Part shown: positions 23,206 to 29,917 of the stretch, piece by piece
Layout: each line of letters opens with the position of its first letter
Position numbering within the stretch: the first letter of the stretch is position 1
DNA from: Cyanobacteria bacterium OH_CBB_238
GTDB taxonomy: Bacteria > Cyanobacteriota > Vampirovibrionia > Gastranaerophilales > Gastranaerophilaceae
Assembly (NCBI GenBank): GCA_023409995.1
Contig: JAEYQN010000001.1
Span: forward strand, 1-29,917
Direction of reading: 5' to 3'
DNA length: 29,917 bases
Notes under the pieces: model-generated
Told to the model about the DNA's origin: nothing
Databases searched by the model: none
Seen by the model: the letters and a program-made list of their open reading frames with translations, nothing else
Program-made: the position numbers and the translations under genes

Positions 23206-24435
23206 TTATGAAACGACAATGTAGTATTTTTTATATACATCAATCCAATTTTTACCACTTAAGTCATATTCATTTATGAAGTCATAATGCCAAGATCGAA
23301 TAATAAGATCCGAACATAACTGATCCAACGCAGATTCAATCCTATCTCTAATTTGTGATGGTTTTAAACTTGTAGCTAAATCTTTAGTTATAGAAATAAT
23401 TTTGTGCAACGGAACTTTTATTCCTTTAGTTTTTTCGGCACATAAACTAAAAAACAAATAAGCACCTAAACGTTTTTCATATATCTGAGTTTTAAAATTA
23501 TATTCAATAATCTTCTTTGGCAAAATAAATAACTGCTCATCTAAACACTCACCATTAAAAGTAACCCTATAAAAATCTTTTCTAATTTCTATAAGGCTGA
23601 TTATATCCAGAGAATCCAAAATGAAAAGATTTTTTATAACCTTTGCTTTTTGCGTTATTTTATATCCACTTCGAATGCCGTTGGAGTTTGGGTTTTTCTT
23701 AAGAGATCTACAATCTAGCAAATCATTAATTGAAACAAAAATTTCATTTTCAGAATTAACGTCCCTATAGTACAAATTTGACAGGATATAATATGTATCA
23801 ACAATAGACTCGCAAAAATCAATTCCTTTAGAAATAAACTCACTAAGCTGAGCTCTCAATATTTTTTCGGTATTAATTTGAGAAATAATTAATAAACAAT
23901 CTGATTTTGAGTGAACAGAGAGGCTAAAACGTTTAGCATCTTGCTGTTTTAGATATTTAAAAACCATATCCCAAGTTTTTTCAAGGTACTCTGAACAAAA
24001 CTGCATAATAAATTGAAACGAGTATGAACCAACGTCAATTTTTTGCTCAAGCTCTTCACTTCTTTTTATTGAGATCCTGTAATAACTTTCCTCTAAAGAA
24101 TTTTTGTCTATAAAAGTAATATTAATATCAAAAATACCTTTTACTCTTCTTTTTAAATTCCCAAAAACAAAGTTATATGGAATAGCTACATACATATCAG
24201 TAAAAAACATCTCTGCGTCTTCTTCATTAATCTGACCTAAATAAGAAATTTCAAAAGAAGTCAAATAATACTCATAGACTGCAGTTTTAGCAAATTCAAA
24301 CTCAAATAATTGTGATAGCAGATCAGTTAATAAATATTTGTGCAATGATACTAAAATAGGACTATAAACAGAAAACCTTGATGGCTCTGCACTCTTGTGA
24401 GCTTTAAATTGTTGAAGGGGAAATTTTATATTCAT
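23206..24435 (-). CDS. Unrecognised 409-aa protein, possible winged-helix/Rep-like
   Basis: I do not recognise this protein. It is soluble and rich in aromatic and charged residues. A segment around 230-300 (FVSINDLLDCRSLKKNP... GIRSGYKITQKAKVIKNLF... LDSLDIISLIEI) has helix-turn-helix-plus-wing spacing that reminds me of plasmid or phage replication initiators. A second such region might lie near 320-385 (KRLGAYLFFSL ... PSQIRDRIESALDQL). This is pattern recognition, without an invariant motif. It has no good Shine-Dalgarno before the ATG at 24435, and stands alone between the tail-like genes and the thioesterase. If it is a Rep-type protein, the 19.6-24.4 kb stretch would be a decayed mobile element. 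Confidence 0.5.
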   Translation of the reverse strand: MNIKFPLQQFKAHKSAEPSRFSVYSPILVSLHKYLLTDLLSQLFEFEFAKTAVYEYYLTSFEISYLGQINEEDAEMFFTDMYVAIPYNFVFGNLKRRVKGIFDINITFIDKNSLEESYYRISIKRSEELEQKIDVGSYSFQFIMQFCSEYLEKTWDMVFKYLKQQDAKRFSLSVHSKSDCLLIISQINTEKILRAQLSEFISKGIDFCESIVDTYYILSNLYYRDVNSENEIFVSINDLLDCRSLKKNPNSNGIRSGYKITQKAKVIKNLFILDSLDIISLIEIRKDFYRVTFNGECLDEQLFILPKKIIEYNFKTQIYEKRLGAYLFFSLCAEKTKGIKVPLHKIISITKDLATSLKPSQIRDRIESALDQLCSDLIIRSWHYDFINEYDLSGKNWIDVYKKYYIVVS

Positions 24436-24487
24436 AATGTTAACTATTATTAATGAGTAATGTTTAAAAAGGCAATTTTAAATGTTT

Positions 24488-24506
24488 TATATACTTTTTA
24501 TATACA
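24488..24506 (+). promoter_or_regulatory. Tandem TATATAC element, 11-base period (copy 2)
   Basis: TATATACTTTTTATATACA holds two TATATAC units 11 bases apart, 15 bases before the possible small ORF at 24522. It differs from the element at 18895-18913 at one position. Confidence 0.35.
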
Positions 24507-24521
24507 GACAAGAGGTGTAAA

Positions 24522-24590
24522 ATGAGAAGATTAATTGAATTTATAAATCGCAAGAAAAGATTTTCAACAATGGTTTTAATTAACCTCTAA
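24522..24590 (+). CDS. Possible 22-aa basic peptide
   Basis: A short frame reading MRRLIEFINRKKRFSTMVLI then N-L-stop. It has a good ribosome binding site (AAGAGGTG, 5 bases before the ATG) and the tandem TATATAC element just upstream. The product would be strongly basic with an amphipathic or hydrophobic C-terminus. Its end overlaps the thioesterase 3' end by 15 bases on the opposite strand. A frame this short can arise by chance, so the support is the upstream signals only. Confidence 0.3.
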   Translation: MRRLIEFINRKKRFSTMVLINL

Positions 24591-25013
24591 TTGCTTAATT
24601 AAATTTGAACAGATTGCTTTTTTATAACAACCATAAATATGGTCAGGAAGCTTTCTATATAACTTTCCATCTTTATCTATAGCTACAATTGTACTATGTG
24701 CAACAACATGGAGTTTGCCTGTATCTTTCTCTTTTATTGTGTGTTCGAACTTCACACTTGTATTTTTTAACTCACCTATTTTTGTTTCAATAATGATTCT
24801 TTCATTAAACAACGCAGGTGATTTATATCTGAGATTGAGATCTACAACTGGAAAAGTTATACCATCTTTTTCCAATGACTCTAATGGTAATCCTAACATT
24901 TCAGACAATTCTACTCGACCAAATTCCAACCATTTTATATATGCACCATGCCATACGACCCCATATGCATCTGTATCACAATATAGAACTCTGACTTCAT
25001 TTGTATGTATCAT
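24576..25013 (-). CDS. Acyl-CoA thioesterase, hotdog fold (YbgC/4HBT-like)
   Basis: A 145-aa single hotdog-domain thioesterase hydrolysing acyl-CoA. VLYCDTDAYGVVWHGAYIKW then LEFGR (9-33) is the 4-hydroxybenzoyl-CoA thioesterase/YbgC signature, with D15 as the catalytic Asp and the conserved His in WHGAY. FPVVDLNLRYKSPALFNERI (near 54-73) is the second conserved strand pair. AGAGGA lies close before the ATG. In many proteobacteria YbgC accompanies the Tol-Pal system; here it is last in an M16-M16-PilZ-TPR run, 9 bases after the TPR gene, so a Tol role cannot be assumed. Confidence 0.85.
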   Translation of the reverse strand: MIHTNEVRVLYCDTDAYGVVWHGAYIKWLEFGRVELSEMLGLPLESLEKDGITFPVVDLNLRYKSPALFNERIIIETKIGELKNTSVKFEHTIKEKDTGKLHVVAHSTIVAIDKDGKLYRKLPDHIYGCYKKAICSNLIKQLEVN

Positions 25014-25022
25014 AATTCCTCT

Positions 25023-26624
25023 TTAATTAAATAAATCTTGAATTTTGTCATGAATTTCCTGAGGATCCAATTCATTCGTTATGTTATTTAAATCAAGTGC
25101 AACTTGATATAGTTTTGCAGCCTCAACTTTATCACCAGTGATAGCAACAGATCTTGCCAAGTTATAGTGAGCTAATGCATAGTTAGGATTATATTTGATA
25201 GCTTCTTCAAATAGTTCAATTGCTTTTTGCACTCTACCCAAATCATCTAAATATATTACACCTAAATTATTATAGGCAATATCGTAAGTTTTATCATATT
25301 TAATGGCAGTCTCATAAGATTTAATTGCCTCATCCAACTCGCCTTTTCCCCAATATAAATAGCCAAGATTACAGTGAATCTTTGAATTATATGGTTCAAG
25401 TTCAATTGCTCTTCTATATACAGTGAGAGCATTGTCATACTGACCTTTTTCATAAAAAGCACTGCCCAAATTAACATATATATCAATATCTTTGGGAGTC
25501 AAGATATATGCACTTTGGTACGCACTTATTGCGGCATCTAAATCTTTAACGTTTTCTTGGAAAACATATCCTAGCGTTTGAGCAATAACACTTGTCCAAT
25601 TCATATTAGGATTAATTGTAATAGCATTTTGATAATGCGACACAGCTTCTTCTAAATCACCTTTTAAATAGAGTATATTTGCCAAGTTACTATGGTATTC
25701 AGCCATTTGAGGCTGTAAAACTATAAGTTTTTTATATATTTCAACAGCACTATCGTAATCACCTTGCTCTTCATATACCTGACATAGGGATCTGTAAGCT
25801 GTTATATTCAAACTGTCTAGCCAAATAGCCATTTTATATTCACAAATTGCATCGTCAAAGCGTCCAAGAGATCTATAAATTTCGCCAATTAGACAATACA
25901 AAAGAACAAAACCAGGAGCCTTTTCTATAGCCTTCAAATATATTTCTAAAGCCTGATTTATTCCATTAGTTTGAGCCTTGATTAAACCAGTAAGAAGCAT
26001 GGGAATAAACTTCAAATATGAAACTTTTTTTAAAACTTCTTTTATTGCTTCAATATCAAAAGGAAGCGTAAGAATTGACATAATCAACTCATAATAACTT
26101 TTTAAATTAGTTTTATAATCCTTAAAAGATATTATTTTGTATATATTAGACAAAAGATAGTGCGTTCTTGAAGAGACAAATGGGGATAAATTTATAGCTT
26201 TTTCACATAATTCTATTGCTTCTGTGAATTTGCCTTTTTTCATAGATGATTCTGCAATCCGATAATAAGCTTTAGACATTTTCTTATTGTGTTCCAATGC
26301 TAACTCAAAATAATTAATTGCTTTGTCCAACTCATTTTTATGATAAAAAGCAACGCCTATTTTATAATAAATTTCAGCTGAATCTATGTATGTTTCAAGT
26401 GCCCTTTGATATTCAGTGATGGCTTCATCTACATACTGACGTGCCTGATAAATATCAAGGTGCCACTCTAAATATAAATCACCTAATTTCACATGCAAAT
26501 CTGCATTAGTAGCATCATTCAAAAGCGCAAATTGACAAGCTTCAATAGCCTTCTGGATATTTCCGGACTTATGAAACTTATTTATTTTTTCATTTAGTAT
26601 TTTTTGCTCTTGCATGTTATTCAT
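25023..26624 (-). CDS. Large tetratricopeptide-repeat protein
   Basis: A 533-aa protein made mostly of TPR units, which form superhelical scaffolds for protein-protein binding. The first block covers about 20-150 (for example AEIYYKIGVAFYHKNELDKA, then INYFELALEHN). A less regular helical insert runs from about 165 to 220. A second, longer block covers about 222-515, with canonical A-x-x-x-Y-x-x-A and N-L-G-x-x-Y signatures (for example YVNLGSAFYEKGQYDNALTV and YNNLGVIYLDDLGRVQKAIE). No signal peptide or membrane segment is seen, so it is probably cytoplasmic. It is 10 bases after the PilZ gene and 9 before the thioesterase; no strong ribosome binding site. Repeat-rich proteins next to a c-di-GMP receptor suggest a scaffold in motility or surface assembly, which is inference. 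Confidence 0.9.
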   Translation of the reverse strand: MNNMQEQKILNEKINKFHKSGNIQKAIEACQFALLNDATNADLHVKLGDLYLEWHLDIYQARQYVDEAITEYQRALETYIDSAEIYYKIGVAFYHKNELDKAINYFELALEHNKKMSKAYYRIAESSMKKGKFTEAIELCEKAINLSPFVSSRTHYLLSNIYKIISFKDYKTNLKSYYELIMSILTLPFDIEAIKEVLKKVSYLKFIPMLLTGLIKAQTNGINQALEIYLKAIEKAPGFVLLYCLIGEIYRSLGRFDDAICEYKMAIWLDSLNITAYRSLCQVYEEQGDYDSAVEIYKKLIVLQPQMAEYHSNLANILYLKGDLEEAVSHYQNAITINPNMNWTSVIAQTLGYVFQENVKDLDAAISAYQSAYILTPKDIDIYVNLGSAFYEKGQYDNALTVYRRAIELEPYNSKIHCNLGYLYWGKGELDEAIKSYETAIKYDKTYDIAYNNLGVIYLDDLGRVQKAIELFEEAIKYNPNYALAHYNLARSVAITGDKVEAAKLYQVALDLNNITNELDPQEIHDKIQDLFN

Positions 26625-26634
26625 AAACTGTATG

Positions 26635-27243
26635 TTATTTTCTTAATTCTAAAACTTGTTTTTCTATACATTTCTTTATTATTATATTACGGTCTTTTTC
26701 CGAGATTTCTGTAAATTCCATCAAATATTCATTTGGTTTAAAATGAGCTTTTCTAGAAACTTTCCCATGACATTTTACACTAGGCATTGATTCGTCGATA
26801 CTAATCCAAACAGCAATGTAGGAATTTTCCTGTATTTGTTCTTCAGAAACAAATCTAAAACCCCCGCCACCCATATCTTTAGTAAGACCGCTATTAGTAG
26901 AAGAATCCGTCTGAATAATTATCTTATATGATAAATTTTCTCTAATATATGCTCTTCTTTGTATTGTTCTATAATCTTCAGGATATTCAATTTCAAAGGC
27001 ATCTTCATTAGGCGCTGTGATGACTATAGAGTCTAGAATTTGAATATTTGCCTCGGTAAAAACAAAAGCTCTGATTTCTGTGCCTTCTGTTAGAAATTCA
27101 CAAAATCTCATTATTTGATCTGGATACGACAAAGTAAGCCTATCTTTATCAACAAACTTTATTCTACACATAATCTGCATCTTTTCTGAAGGAGATGTAT
27201 AGAATTCAAGTTGAACTTTTTGACCGGACTTTACAATTTTCAT
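26635..27243 (-). CDS. PilZ-domain protein (YcgR-like c-di-GMP receptor)
   Basis: A 202-aa protein with an N-terminal YcgR-like flagellar-brake domain (about 1-90, beta-rich, with a VQLEFYTSP start) and a C-terminal PilZ domain. The c-di-GMP-binding residues are visible: R97-x3-R101 in QRRAYIRE and D123-M-G-G-G-G128 in KDMGGGGFRF, where the usual Ser of D-x-S-x-x-G is Gly. YcgR-type proteins bind c-di-GMP and slow the flagellar motor, which fits the flagellar genes at 1.2-3.3 kb. It sits between the M16 pair and the TPR gene. Confidence 0.88.
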   Translation of the reverse strand: MKIVKSGQKVQLEFYTSPSEKMQIMCRIKFVDKDRLTLSYPDQIMRFCEFLTEGTEIRAFVFTEANIQILDSIVITAPNEDAFEIEYPEDYRTIQRRAYIRENLSYKIIIQTDSSTNSGLTKDMGGGGFRFVSEEQIQENSYIAVWISIDESMPSVKCHGKVSRKAHFKPNEYLMEFTEISEKDRNIIIKKCIEKQVLELRK

Positions 27244-27267
27244 TTATTTATGACTTCCTTTGCCATC

Positions 27268-28512
27268 TTATAATATAACATTTTCTATCAAGGATAAATG
27301 CTGTTTTGGAGCTAAAATTGACAAAACTTTAGGAGTTGAGAAAAATTTCTTTGCAACTTTTTGAATATCTTCATTAGTCACATCCTTGATTTTAGCGATT
27401 AATTTTTGCTCATAGTCATAGCCCAACCCTTCTGACTCATACATGCCAATCAGACTTGATTGAAGCATGTTAGTCTCGGTAAAAAATTGTCTTTTCCCTA
27501 TCATATTATTTTTTGCATCTTCCAGTTCTTCTTCAGACACAATAATATCCATTATTTTATCAATTTCTTTTTTGAATCCATCCAAGCATGTTTTTATATT
27601 TTTTGGTTCAGTAGCAATATAAACGCTAAAACTTGAACCAAGCAGATAGTTTTCATAAGAACTTCTTACAACATAAGCCAAACCTTGTTTTTCTCTCAAC
27701 TCCAAGAATAACCTTGAAGACAAGCCACTAGAACCTAATATCGTATTTAACAAAGATATAGCAGGATAGAATTCGCTATGTATTGACGGAAATAACCAGC
27801 CTTGAATAATTTGAGCCTGATTAGCATCATCCTTTTCAATAGTTACAATTTTATCTTTTTCTAAAATTACTTTGGGCAAGTCGATTGACTCGTGATCGCT
27901 ATTAACTAATCCCGCGAAATGTTTCTCCAGCAAAGTTATTGCTTCTGTTTCTTCAATATCACCAACTACACATATATTTTTCACGGAAGTTTCCATCAAG
28001 TTATTGTATGCATCTAGAATATCTTCCTTTTTTATTAAATCAATATTTTCAAGTATTCTGGTATAAGTATTGCCATAAAAATGCCCCTCATACAGGGTTT
28101 TATAATAATTATCCAAAGCCTTAGTCCGAGGAGAATCAAGCTCTGCAGTTATTTCACCCTTTAATTTAACAACCTCTTTATCAAACTCTTCGAAGTGCGA
28201 ATTTTTAATCATATCTTCTAAGAGTTCTAATGCATAATTGAAGTCTTCATTCAAACATAAAAGTTTGAATCTAAAGAAATCATGTTTCATTTCACTATAT
28301 AGCTCTATAGCATTTTCTTCAAGCTCTTGAGCCAATTGTTCTGAAGTTCTATTAGTTGTACCCTGAGTAAATAATCTATTTAACAGAGTGTGAATTCCCG
28401 CAAGTTTCTCCGGATTCTTAACTGTCAAATAAAAGCTGAGTGCTATTCTCGGAGTATTTTTATTGGTTTTAATTACCGCTGATATATTATTCTTTAATGC
28501 AAATTTTTTCAT
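27268..28512 (-). CDS. M16 peptidase-family protein, non-catalytic partner
   Basis: A 414-aa insulinase-like (M16B) protein. At the place of the zinc motif it reads IHTLLNRLFTQGT instead of H-x-x-E-H, so it cannot bind zinc and should be inactive by itself. The C-terminal half keeps the substrate-binding segment LREKQGLAYVVRSSYENYLL (R/Y pair of the family) typical of the partner subunit. In two-subunit M16B enzymes one chain has the zinc site and the other supplies R/Y; the next gene upstream encodes the zinc-site chain, 18 bases away. AAAGGA precedes the ATG. Location may be periplasmic or cytoplasmic; no signal peptide is visible. Confidence 0.9.
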   Translation of the reverse strand: MKKFALKNNISAVIKTNKNTPRIALSFYLTVKNPEKLAGIHTLLNRLFTQGTTNRTSEQLAQELEENAIELYSEMKHDFFRFKLLCLNEDFNYALELLEDMIKNSHFEEFDKEVVKLKGEITAELDSPRTKALDNYYKTLYEGHFYGNTYTRILENIDLIKKEDILDAYNNLMETSVKNICVVGDIEETEAITLLEKHFAGLVNSDHESIDLPKVILEKDKIVTIEKDDANQAQIIQGWLFPSIHSEFYPAISLLNTILGSSGLSSRLFLELREKQGLAYVVRSSYENYLLGSSFSVYIATEPKNIKTCLDGFKKEIDKIMDIIVSEEELEDAKNNMIGKRQFFTETNMLQSSLIGMYESEGLGYDYEQKLIAKIKDVTNEDIQKVAKKFFSTPKVLSILAPKQHLSLIENVIL

Positions 28513-28530
28513 TGTTTTTCCTTTGTCATT

Positions 28531-29868
28531 TTAGGATTGTGGCATCAATAATGAAATTGTTGCCTTGTTCAGATCTAAATATTTTGAAGATACAGCTAAA
28601 ACGTCGTCTATAGTTATAGAATCCAGAACAGCAAGATATGTATCAACAAGTTCTAATCCATTACAAACCGTCATATAGTAACCAATGGTTTCTGCTATTT
28701 CCGAAACTGTTTCTGAGCTATCCGCAAATCTTGCTTTAAGTTTTTTTACTGCTTTATTAAATTCTTTTTCAGAAATATTTTCTGTAGTTATTTTTTGTAG
28801 TTCCAATTTTAGTTGTTCAAGTACTTTTTCTCTGGCTTCTGGCTTAAAATTAGCCTGCACAAAGAAATTTCCACCATCTCTAAAATGATAATGATCACAA
28901 GCAACAATGTTAAATATTTGTTCCTCAGCTTTCTCTATAAGATTTTGGTATAATCTGGAACTTTGTCCTTCACCAAGAATAATACTTAACATATCTAAAA
29001 TTATAGATGTCTTTAGGTCAGTAGCTGCAGAACAAAGATAACCAAACATCACAAACGCCGTATTAGTATTTGCTGTATTTTCAATGACAAATGGTTTTTC
29101 TTTAGGCTGATCTATATTATATTCTTCTATTGCAGTATTACATCTGCCTTTAAAGTCAAACTCTTTTTCTATTTTTTTGAAAACTTCTTCAAAATCGAAA
29201 TCCCCAACAACAATTGTTGTTATTTTATTTGGAGTGTAATGCTGCTTATAGTAATCTAAGATAGTTTCCCTTGGGATAGATGCAATAACTTCAGCTTTAC
29301 CGATAACATCTCTTTTATATGGATGATCGGTATACATATTCCTATTTAATTCATTATATGTTTTTGTCCAATGTTGATCATCTCTCATTCGAATTTCTTC
29401 GATAACAACATGTCTTTCACGCTTAGTAGCGACTGTAGCATCGTTCAAATCAAACGGTGCACCAATTTCATTTTCAGGAATAACCGGATCTAGCATCATA
29501 TCTGCATGAAGTTCAAGTGCTAAGTCAAAGTATTTATTCTCAGGGCCTTTCGGCAAAGTCACATAATAAAATGTGTAATCTTTCCAGGTTGCAGCATTTA
29601 CAATTGCACCTTTTGCCTCCAAAACTTTATCAAACTCTCCAGCTTTATGCTTATGAGTTCCTTTAAACATAAGATGTTCAAGAAAGTGCGAAATTCCTGT
29701 AATTTCGTCATTTTCATTAATAGAGCCGGTTTTAACCCAACTACTTATATTTACCAAACCACCTTCTTTATATGCCAAAACAACCTTATGCCCGCATTCA
29801 CGTTCATAAATAACAACCGGCTTTTGCAAATAAGGGTATTTTACCGTTTGCATTTTCACATCTGCCAT
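28531..29868 (-). CDS. M16 family zinc metallopeptidase, catalytic subunit
   Basis: A 445-aa M16B peptidase (mitochondrial processing peptidase-like/YmxG/PqqL group). The inverted zinc motif H61-F-L-E64-H65 lies in GISHFLEHLMFKGT, and the third ligand Glu is in HVVIEEIRMRDD (about 157). The spacing is longer than usual because of an insert of roughly ten residues (NEIGAPFDLNDATVATKRER, 133-152). It lacks a clear signal peptide. It is first in the run with the zinc-less partner, and together they probably form one peptide-degrading chamber. The ATG at 29868 has a GAGG 11 bases before it. Confidence 0.94.
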   Translation of the reverse strand: MADVKMQTVKYPYLQKPVVIYERECGHKVVLAYKEGGLVNISSWVKTGSINENDEITGISHFLEHLMFKGTHKHKAGEFDKVLEAKGAIVNAATWKDYTFYYVTLPKGPENKYFDLALELHADMMLDPVIPENEIGAPFDLNDATVATKRERHVVIEEIRMRDDQHWTKTYNELNRNMYTDHPYKRDVIGKAEVIASIPRETILDYYKQHYTPNKITTIVVGDFDFEEVFKKIEKEFDFKGRCNTAIEEYNIDQPKEKPFVIENTANTNTAFVMFGYLCSAATDLKTSIILDMLSIILGEGQSSRLYQNLIEKAEEQIFNIVACDHYHFRDGGNFFVQANFKPEAREKVLEQLKLELQKITTENISEKEFNKAVKKLKARFADSSETVSEIAETIGYYMTVCNGLELVDTYLAVLDSITIDDVLAVSSKYLDLNKATISLLMPQS

Positions 29869-29899
29869 TTATTTTTTAACCTCAAAAACTTACACGCTA

Positions 29900-29908
29900 A
29901 TTGTACCA
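29900..29908 (-). promoter_or_regulatory. Extended -10 promoter for the M16 run
   Basis: The minus strand reads TGGTACAAT, an extended -10 with five of six matches, 32 bases before the M16 ATG at 29868. The -35 would be outside or at the window end. Confidence 0.45.
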
Positions 29909-29917
29909 AATAAATAC

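Noticed and set aside
1..29917. CRISPR array or tRNA genes
   Set aside because: No regularly spaced direct repeats of 23-40 bases, and no cloverleaf with a GGTTC-N-A-N-TCC T-arm were seen by eye.

Overview
The window is a strongly AT-rich bacterial chromosome segment with dense housekeeping content and short gene spacing. It combines flagellar genes, a PilZ protein, a pyrH-frr-cdsA cluster, a dgt-dnaG-rpoD cluster, a zinc-ribbon L28 and, at the left edge, what looks like the membrane-anchored N-terminus of a YvcK-type protein as seen in cyanobacteria. My best guess is a flagellated, non-photosynthetic relative of cyanobacteria (Vampirovibrionia/Gastranaerophilales, 'Melainabacteria'). That placement is an inference from gene content and protein style, not from a marker-gene tree.

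Layout. 1-1029 (minus): 5' part of a YvcK-like gene and a divergent solo PxpA. 1254-3258 (plus): a flagellar cluster of fliJ, a FliK-like protein and a hook/rod-family protein, closed by a long AT-rich hairpin. 3411-6164 (plus): a MerR-like HTH/coiled-coil protein and a 712-residue membrane protein built from three copies of one module. 6167-10641 (minus): a tight, often overlapping chain pyrH-frr-cdsA-rnc-rpe-nagA joining UMP phosphorylation, ribosome recycling, CDP-diacylglycerol synthesis, dsRNA cleavage, the pentose phosphate pathway and amino-sugar catabolism. 10703-15419 (minus): dgt-dnaG-rpoD, a terminator, then an iron-sulfur flavoprotein-type reductase. 15627-18600 (plus): rpmB, a 500-base gene-free stretch ending in a clean terminator, deoB, a 58-residue ferredoxin (17722-17898) and nth. 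18590-19252 (minus): an N/Q-rich small protein and a ribbon-helix-helix regulator.

19598-24435 is the accessory part. It holds a large EF-hand/coiled-coil/GH108 muramidase, a tail-fibre-like protein with a small partner, and an unrecognised 409-residue protein with a possible winged-helix segment. This looks like phage-derived or domesticated material. 24522-24590 is a possible 22-residue peptide gene. 24576-29868 (minus) is one run: catalytic M16 protease, non-catalytic M16 partner, PilZ protein, TPR protein and acyl-CoA thioesterase.

I saw no tRNA, rRNA, CRISPR array, insertion sequence or known riboswitch. The strongest candidates for something undescribed are the triplicated membrane protein, the EF-hand muramidase, the structured gene-free region before deoB, and a 19-base AT-rich tandem motif upstream of two small genes.
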